A stretch of 64,000 nucleotides of DNA from Hyphomicrobiales bacterium (lineage in GTDB: Bacteria > Pseudomonadota > Alphaproteobacteria > Rhizobiales > Rhizobiaceae). The notes under the pieces were generated by a model, which was not told the origin of the DNA, made no database searches, and saw nothing but the letters and a program-made list of their open reading frames with translations. A program made the position numbers and the translations under genes. The stretch covers positions 1-64,000 of the forward strand of contig JAFKJY010000045.1 of the NCBI GenBank assembly GCA_017305835.1, read 5' to 3'. This document shows, one piece after another, positions 1 through 10,817 of the stretch; position 1 is the first letter of the stretch, and the number at the start of each line of letters is the position of its first letter.

Positions 1-262
1 TCGCGACCGGCCGGCCGTCCGCCGTGACCGTGACGGACGGCGGCACGCCCGAGCCGCCCGGCTCGCGCCAGTAGGTCTTCCAGCCGGGCTCCAGCTCGAC
101 CTCCAGCGCGCCGCGCAGGCGGCCCTGCGGGTCGGGCTGCGACGACACGACGAGGCGCACCGCGCCGCCCGTCACCTGCGCCCAGTCGCTGGAGGCGGCA
201 GCGGCTGGCAGGGCGAAGCAGAGCGTCACGAGGCAGGCGAGGGCGGGACGGAGGGGACTCAT
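1..262 (-). CDS. DsbD N-terminal-domain-like exported protein (C-terminus beyond the window)
   Basis: Only the first 87 codons lie in the window; the gene continues past base 1. The start has a hydrophobic signal peptide (residues 1 to about 22, ending in an AAAA-type cleavage region). It is followed by a short beta-rich stretch with the signature [10 protein letters not shown] (about residues 61-70), which I recognise from the thiol:disulfide interchange DsbC/D N-terminal-like domain of rhizobial proteins. Such proteins are expected in the periplasm or anchored to the inner membrane, passing reducing equivalents from cytoplasm to periplasm. It diverges from yqgE over 146 bases, an arrangement I recall from Mesorhizobium. 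The catalytic part is not visible, so function rests on the N-terminal domain only. Confidence 0.6.
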   Translation of the reverse strand, partial: MSPLRPALACLVTLCFALPAAAASSDWAQVTGGAVRLVVSSQPDPQGRLRGALEVELEPGWKTYWREPGGSGVPPSVTVTADGRPVA

Positions 263-408
263 GCCCGTATCTATGGCGACCCGGTGTGGCGAGACAACGC
301 GGGATGCCGGCGCGCCCGCTTCATTTTCGCGTGACGGCGCGGCGGCGCCGGACCGGCCTGCCCGGATTTGACTTTGCCCACCGGGCGAAAAGCGTTACCG
401 TTGCGGCC

Positions 409-1020
409 ATGGACCTGCTGCGCCGGAAGAAGCGGGCGGCCGTGACGAGCGGCTATCTCGACGACCAGTTCCTCATCGCCATGCCCGGCATGAAGGACGA
501 CCGCTTCGCGCGCACCGTGATCTATCTGTGCGCCCACAGCGAGGAAGGGGCCATGGGCCTCATCATCAACCAGGCGCAGGACCTTCGCTTCCCCGACCTG
601 CTGGTTCAGCTCGGCCTGATCGACGAGCGCGAGGCGATCAAGCTGCCGCAGCCGACGCAGGATTTCATCGTCCGCCACGGCGGGCCGGTCGACCGCAGCC
701 GCGGCTTCGTGCTGCATTCCGACGACTACATGGTGGAATCGTCGATGCCGGTCTCGGACGACGTCTGCCTGACCGCGACCATCGACATCCTGCGCGCCAT
801 CTCGAACGGCAAGGGACCGCGGCGCGTGCTGATGGCGCTCGGCTATGCCGGCTGGGGCGCGGGCCAGCTCGAGACCGAGATCGCCGAGAACGGCTGGCTG
901 ACCTGCCCGGCCACGCCCGAGATGCTGTTCGATTCCGACATCGAGCGCAAATACGACCGCATCCTCGCCTCGATCGGCATCGACCCGACGCATCTGAGCC
1001 AGTTCGCGGGACATGCGTGA
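409..1020 (+). CDS. yqgE: YqgE/AlgH family protein
   Basis: A 203-residue cytoplasmic protein of the YqgE/AlgH (UPF0301) family, whose biochemical role is not established. Family hallmarks are visible: [14 protein letters not shown] near the N-terminus, [22 protein letters not shown], then [15 protein letters not shown] and a C-terminal [14 protein letters not shown] block. I chose the ATG at 409 because the family starts just before this first block. An upstream in-frame ATG at 286 would add 41 arginine-rich residues with no family similarity, and those bases lie in the spacer shared with the divergent DsbD-like gene. The stop is followed directly by the heptamer repeat array. Confidence 0.85.
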   Translation: MDLLRRKKRAAVTSGYLDDQFLIAMPGMKDDRFARTVIYLCAHSEEGAMGLIINQAQDLRFPDLLVQLGLIDEREAIKLPQPTQDFIVRHGGPVDRSRGFVLHSDDYMVESSMPVSDDVCLTATIDILRAISNGKGPRRVLMALGYAGWGAGQLETEIAENGWLTCPATPEMLFDSDIERKYDRILASIGIDPTHLSQFAGHA

Positions 1021-1025
1021 GATTA

Positions 1026-1177
1026 CGGCAGTAGGCAGTCGGCAGTAGGCAATCGGAATTTACCTGCGCGCTGCCGAGCAAGCTGTTGCAATCTCGCAGG
1101 ATTCCAAGATCGCTCGACTGCCGACTGCCGACTGCCGACTGCCGACTGCCGACTGCCGACTGCCGACTGCCGACTGC
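1026..1177. repeat. Inverted array of 7-bp repeats between convergent genes
   Basis: The spacer between yqgE and the convergent EAL gene is made largely of a heptamer. The left arm (1026-1056) has four units of the form [C/A]GGCAGT or AGGCAAT plus a partial one. The right arm (1115-1177) has nine perfect tandem copies of CGACTGC, which is the reverse complement of the left-arm unit family. About 58 bases of non-repeated sequence separate the arms, so the transcript of either strand could fold into a long, slippage-prone hairpin. Similar CAGTCGG/CAGTAGG strings occur in intergenic DNA of Mesorhizobium and relatives (from memory). It may act as a bidirectional terminator; that is inference. The copy number probably varies between strains. 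Confidence 0.85.
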
Positions 1178-1182
1178 CGCGC

Positions 1183-4080
1183 CTAAGCCTGCGTCACCGG
1201 ATACTGCTCCTTGAGCAGCCGCAGCGTCGCCTCGGCGGCCAGCGGCGGGCCGAACGAGAAGCTCTGGACGTATTCGCAGCCCATCTGCCTGAGCTTCAGC
1301 GCGTCGCTGTCGTCGGTGACGCCTTCGGCCACCACCGACAGGCCGAGATCGTGTGCCATGCCGACCATCGACTTCAGCAGCACGTCGCGCTTCGGGCTGG
1401 TGTCGTCGACGAAGCTGCGGTCGATCTTGATCGTGTCGAAGGGGAAGCGCGTCAGGTAGGAGAGCGATGAGTAGCCGGTGCCGAAATCGTCGAGCGAGAG
1501 CCCGATGCCGAGGTCGGACAGCCGCCGCAGCACGTGCGCCGACTGCTCGGGATTGTCCATGACGAGCGATTCGGTCAGCTCCAGCCGGAAGCAGCGCGGC
1601 CGGATGCCGGAGCGCGCCAGCACCGACGAGACGTCGTTGACGAGGTCGCGGCGGATCAACTGCCGGCTCGACAGGTTGACCGAGACCGACAGCGGCACGT
1701 CGCCGATCTGCTTGAGCCAGCTCGCCAGGTCGTCGGCCGCTCGCTGCATGGCGAACAGGCCGAGCTGGACGATCAGGCCGCAGCTTTCGGCGATCGGCAC
1801 GAAGTCGGCCGGCGGGATCGTGCCGCGGCGCGGGTGCTCCCAGCGGATCAGCGCCTCGAAGCCGGCGATCGTCTGGTCCTCCAGCCGCACGATCGGCTGG
1901 TAGGCGAGCGTCAGCTCGCTGCGCTCCAGCGCGCGGCGCAGGTCGGATTCGAGCTGCAGCCGGTCGGTGCCGACCGAACGGAAGGCCGGCCGGAACGGCT
2001 CGATGCGGTCGCCGCCGAAGCGCTTGGCCTGGTGCATGGCCAGCTCGGCGTCCTTCACCATCTCCTCGGCGGTCGCCTGCGGCGTCGTCCACGAGACGAG
2101 GCCGACCGAGGCCGTCAGCACGATCTCGCGCTTGGCAAAGGTGATCGGCGCGCGGATCGCCTGCTTGATGGCGTCGGCGACGGCGGCGATGCGCGCCGGC
2201 TGCTGCTCGGACAGCAGCAGCAGGCCGAACTGGTCGCCGGTCAGGCGGCACAGCGAATCCTGCGGCTTCACCAGCCTGTGCAGCCGCCGCGCGATGGTGA
2301 GCAGGATCGTGTCGCCGGCCGAGATGCCGAGGCTGTCGTTGACGTTCTTGAAGCGGTCGACGTCGATGACGAACACGGTCGGGCGGACGCGATCGTCGTC
2401 GCGCGCCAGCATGATCATCGCGTCGAGCCGGTTGAGGAACAGTTCGCGGTTGGGCAGGCCGGTCAGGTTGTCGTGGACGGCGTCGTGCAACAGCCGCTCC
2501 TCGGCTTTCTTCTGCTCCGTCACGTCGACCAGCGTACCGACGCAGCGGATGATCTCGCCGTCCGAGCCGATCACCGGCCGCGCCTTGAGCAGGAACCAGT
2601 GGTAGTGGCCGTCGGCGCCGCGCAGACGGAATGACTGCGAGATGCGCCCGCGCCGGTGCTCCAGCACGACGTCGAGCGTGGTGCGGAACGTGTCGCGGTC
2701 GTCGGCATGCAGCGCCGGCAGCCAGTTGCGGGCCGGGCCGTGCAGGCTACCGGCCGGCAGGCCGAGCTGGCGGCTGACGTCGGGGCGCGTCGTCACGCGG
2801 TCGCGCAGCACGTCCCAGTCCCACACGCTGTCGCCCGAGCCGGTGACGGCCAGCGCCTGCCGCTCCATGTCGGAAAACAGGCCCTGGTGCAGCGCGCCGC
2901 CGGTGAAGGCGTGCTGCATCACCGTGAAGCCGATCAGCAGGATGATGAGGATCAGGCCGCCGCCGAGCGCCGGCTGCACGATGTCGTTGTCGAGCATGCC
3001 GTTGACGGTCATCCAGGCCGCGCCGAGCCAGGCGAGCACCATCAGCCATGACGGCACCAGCATGATGGCGCGGTCGTAGCCCCTGATGCCGAGATAGACG
3101 ATCAGGCCGATGCCGACGACGCCGGTGAGCGCGAAGGAGAGCCGTGCGATGCCGGCCGCCACCGGCGGGTCGAACACGGCGACGAAGGCGAGCAGCGCGA
3201 GACTCAGCATCCAGGCGAGCGCGCCGTAGCTGAAATGGCCGTGCCATCGGTTGAGGCGCAGATAGGTGAACAGGAAAACCACGAAGGTCGCCGCGAGGGC
3301 CACCTCCGTGCCCGCTCGCCAGACCTGCTCGCTCGCCGGCGTCATCTCGATGATGCGGTTCATGAAGCCGAAATCGATCGAGATGTAGGCCAGCACCGCC
3401 CAGGCGAGCGCGGCCGTCGCCGGGAACAGCGAGGTGCCGCGCACCACGAACAGGATGGTCAGGAACAGCGCCAGCAGGCCGGCGATGCCGATCACGATGC
3501 CGCGGAACAGCGTGTAGGAATTGACCGTGTCCTTGTAGGATTCCGGGTCCCACAGATAGACCTGCGGCAGCTTCGGCGAGGCGAGCTCGGCCACGAAGGT
3601 GACCACCGAGCCGGGGTTCAGCGTGACGAGGAACACGTCGGCGTCTGTGCTGGCCTGCCGGTCGAGCGCGAAGCCCTCGCTCGGCGTGATCGCGGCGATG
3701 CGGTTGGAGCCGAGGTCCGGCCAGATCATGCCCGAGCCGGCGAGGCGGAAATGCGGCGCCACGATCAGCCGGTCGAGCTGCTCGTCGGTGTTGTTGGCGA
3801 GCGCGAAGACGGCCCAGTCGCCGGTCGAGCGGGCGTCGTTGGCCTCCACCTCGATGCGCCGCACGATGCCGTCGGCGCCGGGCGCGGTCGACACCTGGAA
3901 GGTGTCGCCCTGGTTGCGGTAGATCTGGACGGCGCGGGAGAGATCGAGCGCGATGTCGTCGCGGGAGATCTTGATCGGCTCGACCGCCAGCGCCGAGGCG
4001 CAGGTCAGGATCGCGCCGACGAGGGCGAGGAGAACCGGGACGAATGCGCGCTTGATGGAAAGTGCCAAATCCAGCCTCAC
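1183..4080 (-). CDS. Membrane-anchored PAS-GGDEF(degenerate)-EAL cyclic-di-GMP phosphodiesterase
   Basis: A 965-residue signalling protein. Residues 1-32 look like a signal peptide. They are followed by a periplasmic sensor domain (about 33-190), a block of roughly seven membrane helices (about 193-400), a PAS/PAC domain ending in GTLVDVTEQKKAEE (about 410-530), a GGDEF-type domain (about 535-690) and an EAL domain (about 705-955). The cyclase signature is degenerate: TGDQF near residue 614 instead of GGDEF, so diguanylate cyclase activity is unlikely. The EAL domain keeps FEALIRWEHP (about 742), LELTES, DDFGTGYSS (about 865) and KIDRSFV, so c-di-GMP hydrolysis is expected. It is the last gene of an operon with thrC, the M16 peptidase and the GNAT gene; its ATG overlaps the GNAT stop by four bases. 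The envelope genes nearby make a surface-control role plausible but unproven. Confidence 0.88.
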   Translation of the reverse strand: MRLDLALSIKRAFVPVLLALVGAILTCASALAVEPIKISRDDIALDLSRAVQIYRNQGDTFQVSTAPGADGIVRRIEVEANDARSTGDWAVFALANNTDEQLDRLIVAPHFRLAGSGMIWPDLGSNRIAAITPSEGFALDRQASTDADVFLVTLNPGSVVTFVAELASPKLPQVYLWDPESYKDTVNSYTLFRGIVIGIAGLLALFLTILFVVRGTSLFPATAALAWAVLAYISIDFGFMNRIIEMTPASEQVWRAGTEVALAATFVVFLFTYLRLNRWHGHFSYGALAWMLSLALLAFVAVFDPPVAAGIARLSFALTGVVGIGLIVYLGIRGYDRAIMLVPSWLMVLAWLGAAWMTVNGMLDNDIVQPALGGGLILIILLIGFTVMQHAFTGGALHQGLFSDMERQALAVTGSGDSVWDWDVLRDRVTTRPDVSRQLGLPAGSLHGPARNWLPALHADDRDTFRTTLDVVLEHRRGRISQSFRLRGADGHYHWFLLKARPVIGSDGEIIRCVGTLVDVTEQKKAEERLLHDAVHDNLTGLPNRELFLNRLDAMIMLARDDDRVRPTVFVIDVDRFKNVNDSLGISAGDTILLTIARRLHRLVKPQDSLCRLTGDQFGLLLLSEQQPARIAAVADAIKQAIRAPITFAKREIVLTASVGLVSWTTPQATAEEMVKDAELAMHQAKRFGGDRIEPFRPAFRSVGTDRLQLESDLRRALERSELTLAYQPIVRLEDQTIAGFEALIRWEHPRRGTIPPADFVPIAESCGLIVQLGLFAMQRAADDLASWLKQIGDVPLSVSVNLSSRQLIRRDLVNDVSSVLARSGIRPRCFRLELTESLVMDNPEQSAHVLRRLSDLGIGLSLDDFGTGYSSLSYLTRFPFDTIKIDRSFVDDTSPKRDVLLKSMVGMAHDLGLSVVAEGVTDDSDALKLRQMGCEYVQSFSFGPPLAAEATLRLLKEQYPVTQA

Positions 4081-4667
4081 CCCGATCTGCCCGGATGCTG
4101 GTCGGCGACCAGCGCGTAGAGATAGTGATCCTGCCAGATGCCGTTGATCTTCAGGTAGGATCGCAGCAGTCCTTCGCGTTGAAATCCGGCTTTTTCAAGC
4201 ACGCGCACCGAACGGTTGTTGTCGGGAATACAGGCAGCCTCCAGCCGGTGCAACCGCAGCGTCCCGAAACAATGTTCCACGACGAGCCGCAGCGCCTCCG
4301 CCATCAGCCCGCGGCCGGCGTAGCGCTCGCCCATCCAGTAGCCGATATTGGCCGATTGCGAGGCGCCGTGGCGGATGTTGCCAGCGGTTATCCCGCCCGC
4401 GAGCCGCCCGGACGCGTTGTCGAAGACGAAGAAGGTGATGCTGCTGCCGCGCGCCATGTCGGCCCGGTAGCGGCGCATGCGCTGGCGCCAGGCGGCGGGG
4501 TCGAACTCGTCATGCGCCCAGCGCGGCTCCCACGGCTCGAGGAAGCCGCGGCTCTCGGCCCGCAGGGTCGCCCATTCGCGGAAATCGCGCCCGCGCGGCG
4601 GGCGCAGCGTCACCGTCTTCCCCACCAGCACCGGGCCGGCGCGGCCGAGGGAGGGAAGCCCCAGCAT
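4077..4667 (-). CDS. GNAT N-acetyltransferase (RimJ/RimL type)
   Basis: A 196-residue acetyltransferase of the RimJ/RimL ribosomal-protein-type GNAT group, expected to use acetyl-CoA to acetylate a protein N-terminus or small amine. Visible family features are TVTLRPPRGRDFREWATLR near the N-terminus, IGYWMGERYAGRGLMAEAL (acetyl-CoA pyrophosphate loop motif A, R/Q-x-x-G-x-G/A form) and the C-terminal LEKAGFQREGLLR block. The ATG at 4667 was preferred over one 20 codons upstream because the family domain begins right after it and it sits 19 bases behind the M16 stop. Its stop overlaps the start of the EAL gene. The substrate cannot be named from sequence. Confidence 0.82.
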   Translation of the reverse strand: MLGLPSLGRAGPVLVGKTVTLRPPRGRDFREWATLRAESRGFLEPWEPRWAHDEFDPAAWRQRMRRYRADMARGSSITFFVFDNASGRLAGGITAGNIRHGASQSANIGYWMGERYAGRGLMAEALRLVVEHCFGTLRLHRLEAACIPDNNRSVRVLEKAGFQREGLLRSYLKINGIWQDHYLYALVADQHPGRSG

Positions 4668-4686
4668 GGCCGCGCGTCGCCTTGGG

Positions 4687-5976
4687 CTAGACCGCCAGCC
4701 TCTGCGTGCCGGGCCGGCCGTGGCCATGCCCCTGCACGGCCTCGAACGGGGCCAGTTTGCCGATCGGGCCGATGGCGGTGAGCGTCGGCCGCGTGCTGAA
4801 CAGGCGCGAGGCGAGGTCGGTCAGCCGCTCGACGGTGATCTTGGACAGCCGGTCGACCAACTCCTCCATCGGCACCGGCCGGCCGAACAGCAGGAGCTGC
4901 CGGGCGATCTGCGAGGCGCGGCTGGCCGGGCTCTCGGCCGACATCAGCAGACCGGCGCGATACTGCGCGCGGGCGCGGTCGAGCTCGTCCTGGCCGATCG
5001 CCTCGCCGGCCTTCTGCAGCTCCGACAGGATGACGGGCACCAGCTCCTCGACGCCCTCGCGGCCGGTCGCGGCATGCACGCCGAACAGGCCGGTGTCGGA
5101 GAAGCCCCAGTGGAAGGAATAGACCGAGTAGCAGAGGCCGCGCCGCTCGCGCACCTCCTGGAACAGCCGCGAGGACATGCCGCCGCCGAGCACCATCGAC
5201 AGGAGCTGCGAGGCGTAGAAGTCGCGCACGTGGTAGGCGCGGCCCTCGAAGCCGAGCACGATCTGCGCGTCCATCAGGTCGCGCGGTTCGCGATAGTCGC
5301 CGCCGACATAGTGGGCGATGTGCGGCATCGCGCCCTCGGCCTTGGTGCGGAAGCCGCCGAGCTTGCGCTCGACCTCCTTGACGAAGGTGTCGTGGTCGAC
5401 CGCGCCGGCCGCCACCACCACCATGCGCTCGGCGCCGTACTGGCGCTCCATGAACGAGCGGAGCTGCGCCGAGGTGAAGGACTTCACCGTCTCCGGCGTG
5501 CCGAGGATCGAGCGGCCGAGCGTCTGGTGGCGGAAGGCCGTCTCGGTGAAGCGGTCGAAGACGATGTCGTCCGGCGTGTCGTGCGCGGCGCCGATCTCCT
5601 GCAGGATCACGTCCTGCTCGCGGTCGAGCTCGGACGGGTCGAACAGCGGGTCGCTCAGTATGTCGGCCAGGATGTCGACGGCGAGCGAGACGTCGTCGCG
5701 CAGCACGCGCGCATAGAAGGCGGTGGTCTCGACGCTGGTGGCGGCGTTGATCTCGCCGCCGACGTTCTCGATCTGCGAGGCGATGTCGAAGGCCGTGCGC
5801 GAGCCGGTGCCCTTGAAGGCCATGTGCTCGAGCAGGTGGGCGATGCCGTGTTCCTCGTCGCGCTCGTTGCGGGAACCGGACTTCACCCAGGCGCCGAGCG
5901 CGACGCTTTCGACCTGCGGCAGGGTTTCGGTCGCGACTGTCAGGCCGTTCGACAGACGGCTTACCTCGACACCCAT
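4687..5976 (-). CDS. M16 family zinc peptidase (mitochondrial-processing-peptidase-like)
   Basis: A 429-residue pitrilysin-family metalloprotease. The inverted zinc motif HLLEH is at residues 47-51, with the downstream LDREQDVILQEIG helix (about 120-132) carrying the third, glutamate ligand. It resembles the single-domain-pair bacterial M16B proteins related to the beta subunit of mitochondrial processing peptidase, which cleave peptides in the cytoplasm. No signal peptide is visible. The gene follows thrC by 24 bases with a GGGAG ribosome-binding site before its ATG, a pairing common in Rhizobiales, and precedes the GNAT gene by 19 bases. The physiological substrate is unknown. Confidence 0.88.
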   Translation of the reverse strand: MGVEVSRLSNGLTVATETLPQVESVALGAWVKSGSRNERDEEHGIAHLLEHMAFKGTGSRTAFDIASQIENVGGEINAATSVETTAFYARVLRDDVSLAVDILADILSDPLFDPSELDREQDVILQEIGAAHDTPDDIVFDRFTETAFRHQTLGRSILGTPETVKSFTSAQLRSFMERQYGAERMVVVAAGAVDHDTFVKEVERKLGGFRTKAEGAMPHIAHYVGGDYREPRDLMDAQIVLGFEGRAYHVRDFYASQLLSMVLGGGMSSRLFQEVRERRGLCYSVYSFHWGFSDTGLFGVHAATGREGVEELVPVILSELQKAGEAIGQDELDRARAQYRAGLLMSAESPASRASQIARQLLLFGRPVPMEELVDRLSKITVERLTDLASRLFSTRPTLTAIGPIGKLAPFEAVQGHGHGRPGTQRLAV

Positions 5977-6000
5977 CTACTTTTCACTCCCAGGGACGCA

Positions 6001-7395
6001 TCAGGAACGCAGGCGGGAACGCTGCTCGATATATTCTTCCACCATTTTCAGTTGCGATGGAAGCACCGTGAAATGTTCTTCGCGCTGCATCAGCGCGGCG
6101 AGCGCCGGCGGCAGGGCCGGCGCCACGCCGCATGCAGCCTCCACCGCGTCGGGGAATTTCGCCGGATGGGCGGTGGCCAGCACCACCATCGGCGCCGTGC
6201 CCTCCTGCCGTCGCGCGACGGCGACGCCGGTCGCGGTGTGCGGGTCGAGCATGTAGCCGTCGCGGTCGAGCACGGCCGCGATCGTCGCCGCCGTCTCCGC
6301 GACCGTCGAGCGCCCCGCGTCGAACTCGGCGCGGATCGCCGACAGCGTCGCCGGCGCGAGATCGAACGCGCCGGACTGCTTGAGCCCTGCCATGTAGCCG
6401 CCCACCTCGTCCGCGTCGCGGCCCGAGGTCTCGAACAGAAGCCGCTCGAAGTTGGACGAGATCTGGATGTCCATAGACGGCGAGGTGGTGGCGACGACCG
6501 CGCGGGTCTCGTAGCGGCCGGCCGCGAGCGTGCGGGCGAGGATGTCGTTGTCGTTGGTGGCGATCACCAGCCGCTCGACCGGCAGGCCCATGCGCTTGGC
6601 CGCGTAGCCGGCGAAGATGTCGCCGAAATTGCCGGTCGGCACGGTGAAGGAGACCGGCCGGTCCGGCGCGCCGAGCGAGACCGCCGAGGTGAAGTAGTAG
6701 ACGATCTGGGCCATCACGCGCGCCCAGTTGATCGAGTTGACGCCCGACAGCGCCAGTTGGTCGCGGAAGGCGTGGTGATTGAACATGTCCTTCACCAGGC
6801 CCTGGCAGTCGTCGAAATTGCCCTCGACCGCCAGCGCATGCACGTTGCCGGCCGGCGAGGTGGTCATCTGGCGCTGCTGCACCGGCGACACGCGCCCGTG
6901 CGGGAACAGGATGAAGATGTCGGTGCGGTCGCGCCCGGCGAAGGCCTCGATCGCCGCGCCGCCGGTGTCGCCCGACGTGGCGCCGACGATGGTCGCCCGC
7001 TCGCCGCGCTCGGCCAGCACATGGTCCATCAGTCGGGCGAGCAACTGCATCGCCACGTCCTTGAAGGCGAGCGTCGGGCCGTGGAACAGCTCCAGCAGGA
7101 ACTCGTTCGGCCCCGTCTGCACCAGCGGGCAGACGGCGTCGTGGCGGAAGGCGGCATAGGCCTCGTCGACGATCCGGCCGAAGGTTTCGGGCGCGATCTC
7201 GTCGCCGACGAAGGGCGCCAGCACCCGCTTGGCGACGTCGGCATAGGACAGGCCGCGCAGCGCGCGGATCTCGCCGGCCCCGAAATGCGGCCAGGTTTCA
7301 GGCAGATAGAGGCCGCCGTCGCGGGCAAGCCCGGCCAGCAGCGCGTCGGAAAAGCTGAGGCGTGGCGCGCGGCCCCGCGTGCTCACATACTGCAT
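6001..7395 (-). CDS. thrC: Threonine synthase
   Basis: A 464-residue PLP enzyme converting O-phosphohomoserine to threonine and phosphate. Family marks are the N-terminal MQYVSTRGRAPRLSFSDALL block, the PLP-lysine motif HGPTLAFKDVAMQ (Lys112), SGDTGGAAIEAF and the VPTGNFGDIFAGYAAKRMGL segment typical of class-2 threonine synthases. Length matches the alphaproteobacterial family. A GGGACGG ribosome-binding site precedes the ATG. It is the first gene of a four-gene minus-strand operon and diverges from the lipoprotein gene over 117 bases, where its promoter must lie. Confidence 0.95.
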   Translation of the reverse strand: MQYVSTRGRAPRLSFSDALLAGLARDGGLYLPETWPHFGAGEIRALRGLSYADVAKRVLAPFVGDEIAPETFGRIVDEAYAAFRHDAVCPLVQTGPNEFLLELFHGPTLAFKDVAMQLLARLMDHVLAERGERATIVGATSGDTGGAAIEAFAGRDRTDIFILFPHGRVSPVQQRQMTTSPAGNVHALAVEGNFDDCQGLVKDMFNHHAFRDQLALSGVNSINWARVMAQIVYYFTSAVSLGAPDRPVSFTVPTGNFGDIFAGYAAKRMGLPVERLVIATNDNDILARTLAAGRYETRAVVATTSPSMDIQISSNFERLLFETSGRDADEVGGYMAGLKQSGAFDLAPATLSAIRAEFDAGRSTVAETAATIAAVLDRDGYMLDPHTATGVAVARRQEGTAPMVVLATAHPAKFPDAVEAACGVAPALPPALAALMQREEHFTVLPSQLKMVEEYIEQRSRLRS

Positions 7396-7512
7396 CGTCC
7401 GTCCCCGCTAACGGCATCCCGGAGCGCGGACTTTCAATTGCCGCATTCCCTCGGTCGATTTTCGCGCGCGGTTGATATAGAACAGCCCGCATTAGTGAGG
7501 GAAGTACGGTTC

Positions 7513-8079
7513 ATGGCTTTTTGCATGGGGAAACAACGGATTCTGGCAGGCGCCGTGCTGGCGGGCCTGGCTTTCGCGGCCGGCTGCCAGTCGAACGACA
7601 CGGCGGGCGCGCTCGAGCCCAAGGGCGGCGGCACCGCCGCGCCGCAGGTGAAGGAGAGCGAGCTGCGCGCCTTCTGTCCGCCGGTCATGCTGCGCGAAGG
7701 CACCGCCTACTTCAACACCTACGAGCGCGGCGCCAAGGACAAGGACCCGGCGAAGCTGGAATATCAGGCCTCGATCGGCGACGTTACGCGAAGCTGCACC
7801 TATCCCGACGGCCTGATCACCATGGATGTGGCGGTGGCCGGCCGCATCGTGCCGGGGCCGAAGGGCAAGGCCGGCACCATCACCATGCCGATCCGCGTCG
7901 TCGTGGTGCAGGACGGGCAGGTCGTCTATTCGCAGCTTCACAAATATCCGGTCGCCGTCACCGACACGGTGGGCGCCACCCAGTTCGTCTTCAGCGACCC
8001 GGCGGTTTCCATCCCGCGCCCGTCCACCCGCTCGGTGGTGGTCTATGCCGGATATGACGAGGGGCCGCCGAAGAAGTAG
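7513..8079 (+). CDS. Predicted lipoprotein of unknown function
   Basis: A 188-residue exported protein. A short hydrophobic N-terminus ends in a lipobox, LAFAAGC, with the lipidated Cys about residue 21, so it should be anchored in an envelope membrane. The mature part contains a cluster of beta-type strands (TITMPIRVVVVQDGQVVYSQ, VGATQFVFSD) and a proline-rich tail; I recognise no catalytic motif. GAGGGAAG lies just upstream of the ATG at 7513; a second in-frame ATG at 7525 is possible. It diverges from thrC. Related conserved lipoproteins are found beside thrC in rhizobia (from memory). Function unknown. Confidence 0.75.
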   Translation: MAFCMGKQRILAGAVLAGLAFAAGCQSNDTAGALEPKGGGTAAPQVKESELRAFCPPVMLREGTAYFNTYERGAKDKDPAKLEYQASIGDVTRSCTYPDGLITMDVAVAGRIVPGPKGKAGTITMPIRVVVVQDGQVVYSQLHKYPVAVTDTVGATQFVFSDPAVSIPRPSTRSVVVYAGYDEGPPKK

Positions 8080-8094
8080 GCGGCCCGGCCGGGC

Positions 8095-8787
8095 TCAGGC
8101 CCGGTCCTCGGACCATTCCGACAGGGCGGAAAGCACCGCGTCGAGGTTGCTCCAGCGCCGGATCACCGTCTCGGCGCCGGCTTCCGTCAGCGCGTCGGCA
8201 TGGCCCGGCCACGTATGCGCCCCGCCGGTGAAGCCGATGACGCGCATGCCGGCCCGTTTCGCCGCCGTGATGCCGTGCACGGAATCCTCCAGCACGAAGC
8301 AGCGGCGCGGGTCGGCCTTCAGCTTCTCGGCCGCGTAGAGGAAGACGTCCGGCGCCGGCTTCGGCCGCCCCGACGGGATCGAGCGGGCCGAATAGACATG
8401 GTCGCCGAACAGCGGCTTGAGGCCGGTGCGCCCGAGCATGGCGGCCAGCCGCTCGTCGGTCGAGTTGGAGCAGACGCAGCGCGCAGACTTCACCGCGGCG
8501 ACCGCGGCCTGCGCGCCCGGCACCGGCAGCACCTCTTCGGCCAGCCGCCGGTCGAGGATCGCCTTCGAGCGGTCGATGATCGAGGCCTGCAGCGGCACCT
8601 TGAAGTCGCCCTCGACCCGCATCACCGCCTCGCCGAAGGTCAGGCCCGCATAGCGCTCGTTGAACTCCTCGACGGAAATCTTCACGCCCGCCTCGGCGAG
8701 CAGCGCCGTGTCGACCTGTCCGGCGATGATTTCGGAATCGACGAGCGTTCCGTCGCAGTCGAAGATCACCAGTTCTGGTTGGGACAT
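8095..8787 (-). CDS. HAD-superfamily hydrolase (beta-phosphoglucomutase/phosphatase type)
   Basis: A 230-residue subfamily IA HAD protein. Motif I is FDCDGTLVDSE (residues 9-19, nucleophile Asp10 and acid Asp12), motif II is the SNST segment, motif III is the Lys of GRPKPAPD, and motif IV is LEDSVHGITAAKRAGM. The overall pattern is that of small sugar-phosphate phosphatases and beta-phosphoglucomutase relatives. Substrate is not predictable. It lies downstream of, and parallel to, a second HAD gene 101 bases away, so the two may be a tandem pair of related specificity. Confidence 0.85.
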   Translation of the reverse strand: MSQPELVIFDCDGTLVDSEIIAGQVDTALLAEAGVKISVEEFNERYAGLTFGEAVMRVEGDFKVPLQASIIDRSKAILDRRLAEEVLPVPGAQAAVAAVKSARCVCSNSTDERLAAMLGRTGLKPLFGDHVYSARSIPSGRPKPAPDVFLYAAEKLKADPRRCFVLEDSVHGITAAKRAGMRVIGFTGGAHTWPGHADALTEAGAETVIRRWSNLDAVLSALSEWSEDRA

Positions 8788-8824
8788 GGAAGCTCACGCT
8801 TTCAGGAAGGGGAAAGGCCGAAAG

Positions 8825-8838
8825 GCCCGGTTTCGGGC
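8825..8838 (-). terminator. Small hairpin between two HAD genes
   Basis: The bases GCCCG GTTT CGGGC form a perfect 5-bp stem with a 4-base loop. On the minus strand the stem is followed by a C/T-rich run (CTTTCGGCCTTTCCCC), giving a weak intrinsic-terminator look downstream of the HAD gene at 8889-9533. The U-tract is poor, so this could equally be incidental. Confidence 0.3.
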
Positions 8839-8876
8839 GCTAGATAGGGCGTTACGCCGCCGAATGCCAGCGCTAA

Positions 8877-10796
<1,920 letters not shown>

Positions 10797-10817
10797 AAAC
10801 GCATTCGCAACAAAGGC

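Noticed and set aside
1026..1177. CRISPR array
   Set aside because: The repeat unit is 7 bases, has no spacers and occurs in inverted orientation; it is a simple tandem repeat.
4477..7512. A plus-strand frame running through the GNAT, M16 and thrC genes into the lipoprotein
   Set aside because: Only its last 189 codons (from 7513) form a real protein with a lipobox. The rest is antisense to well-supported minus-strand genes.
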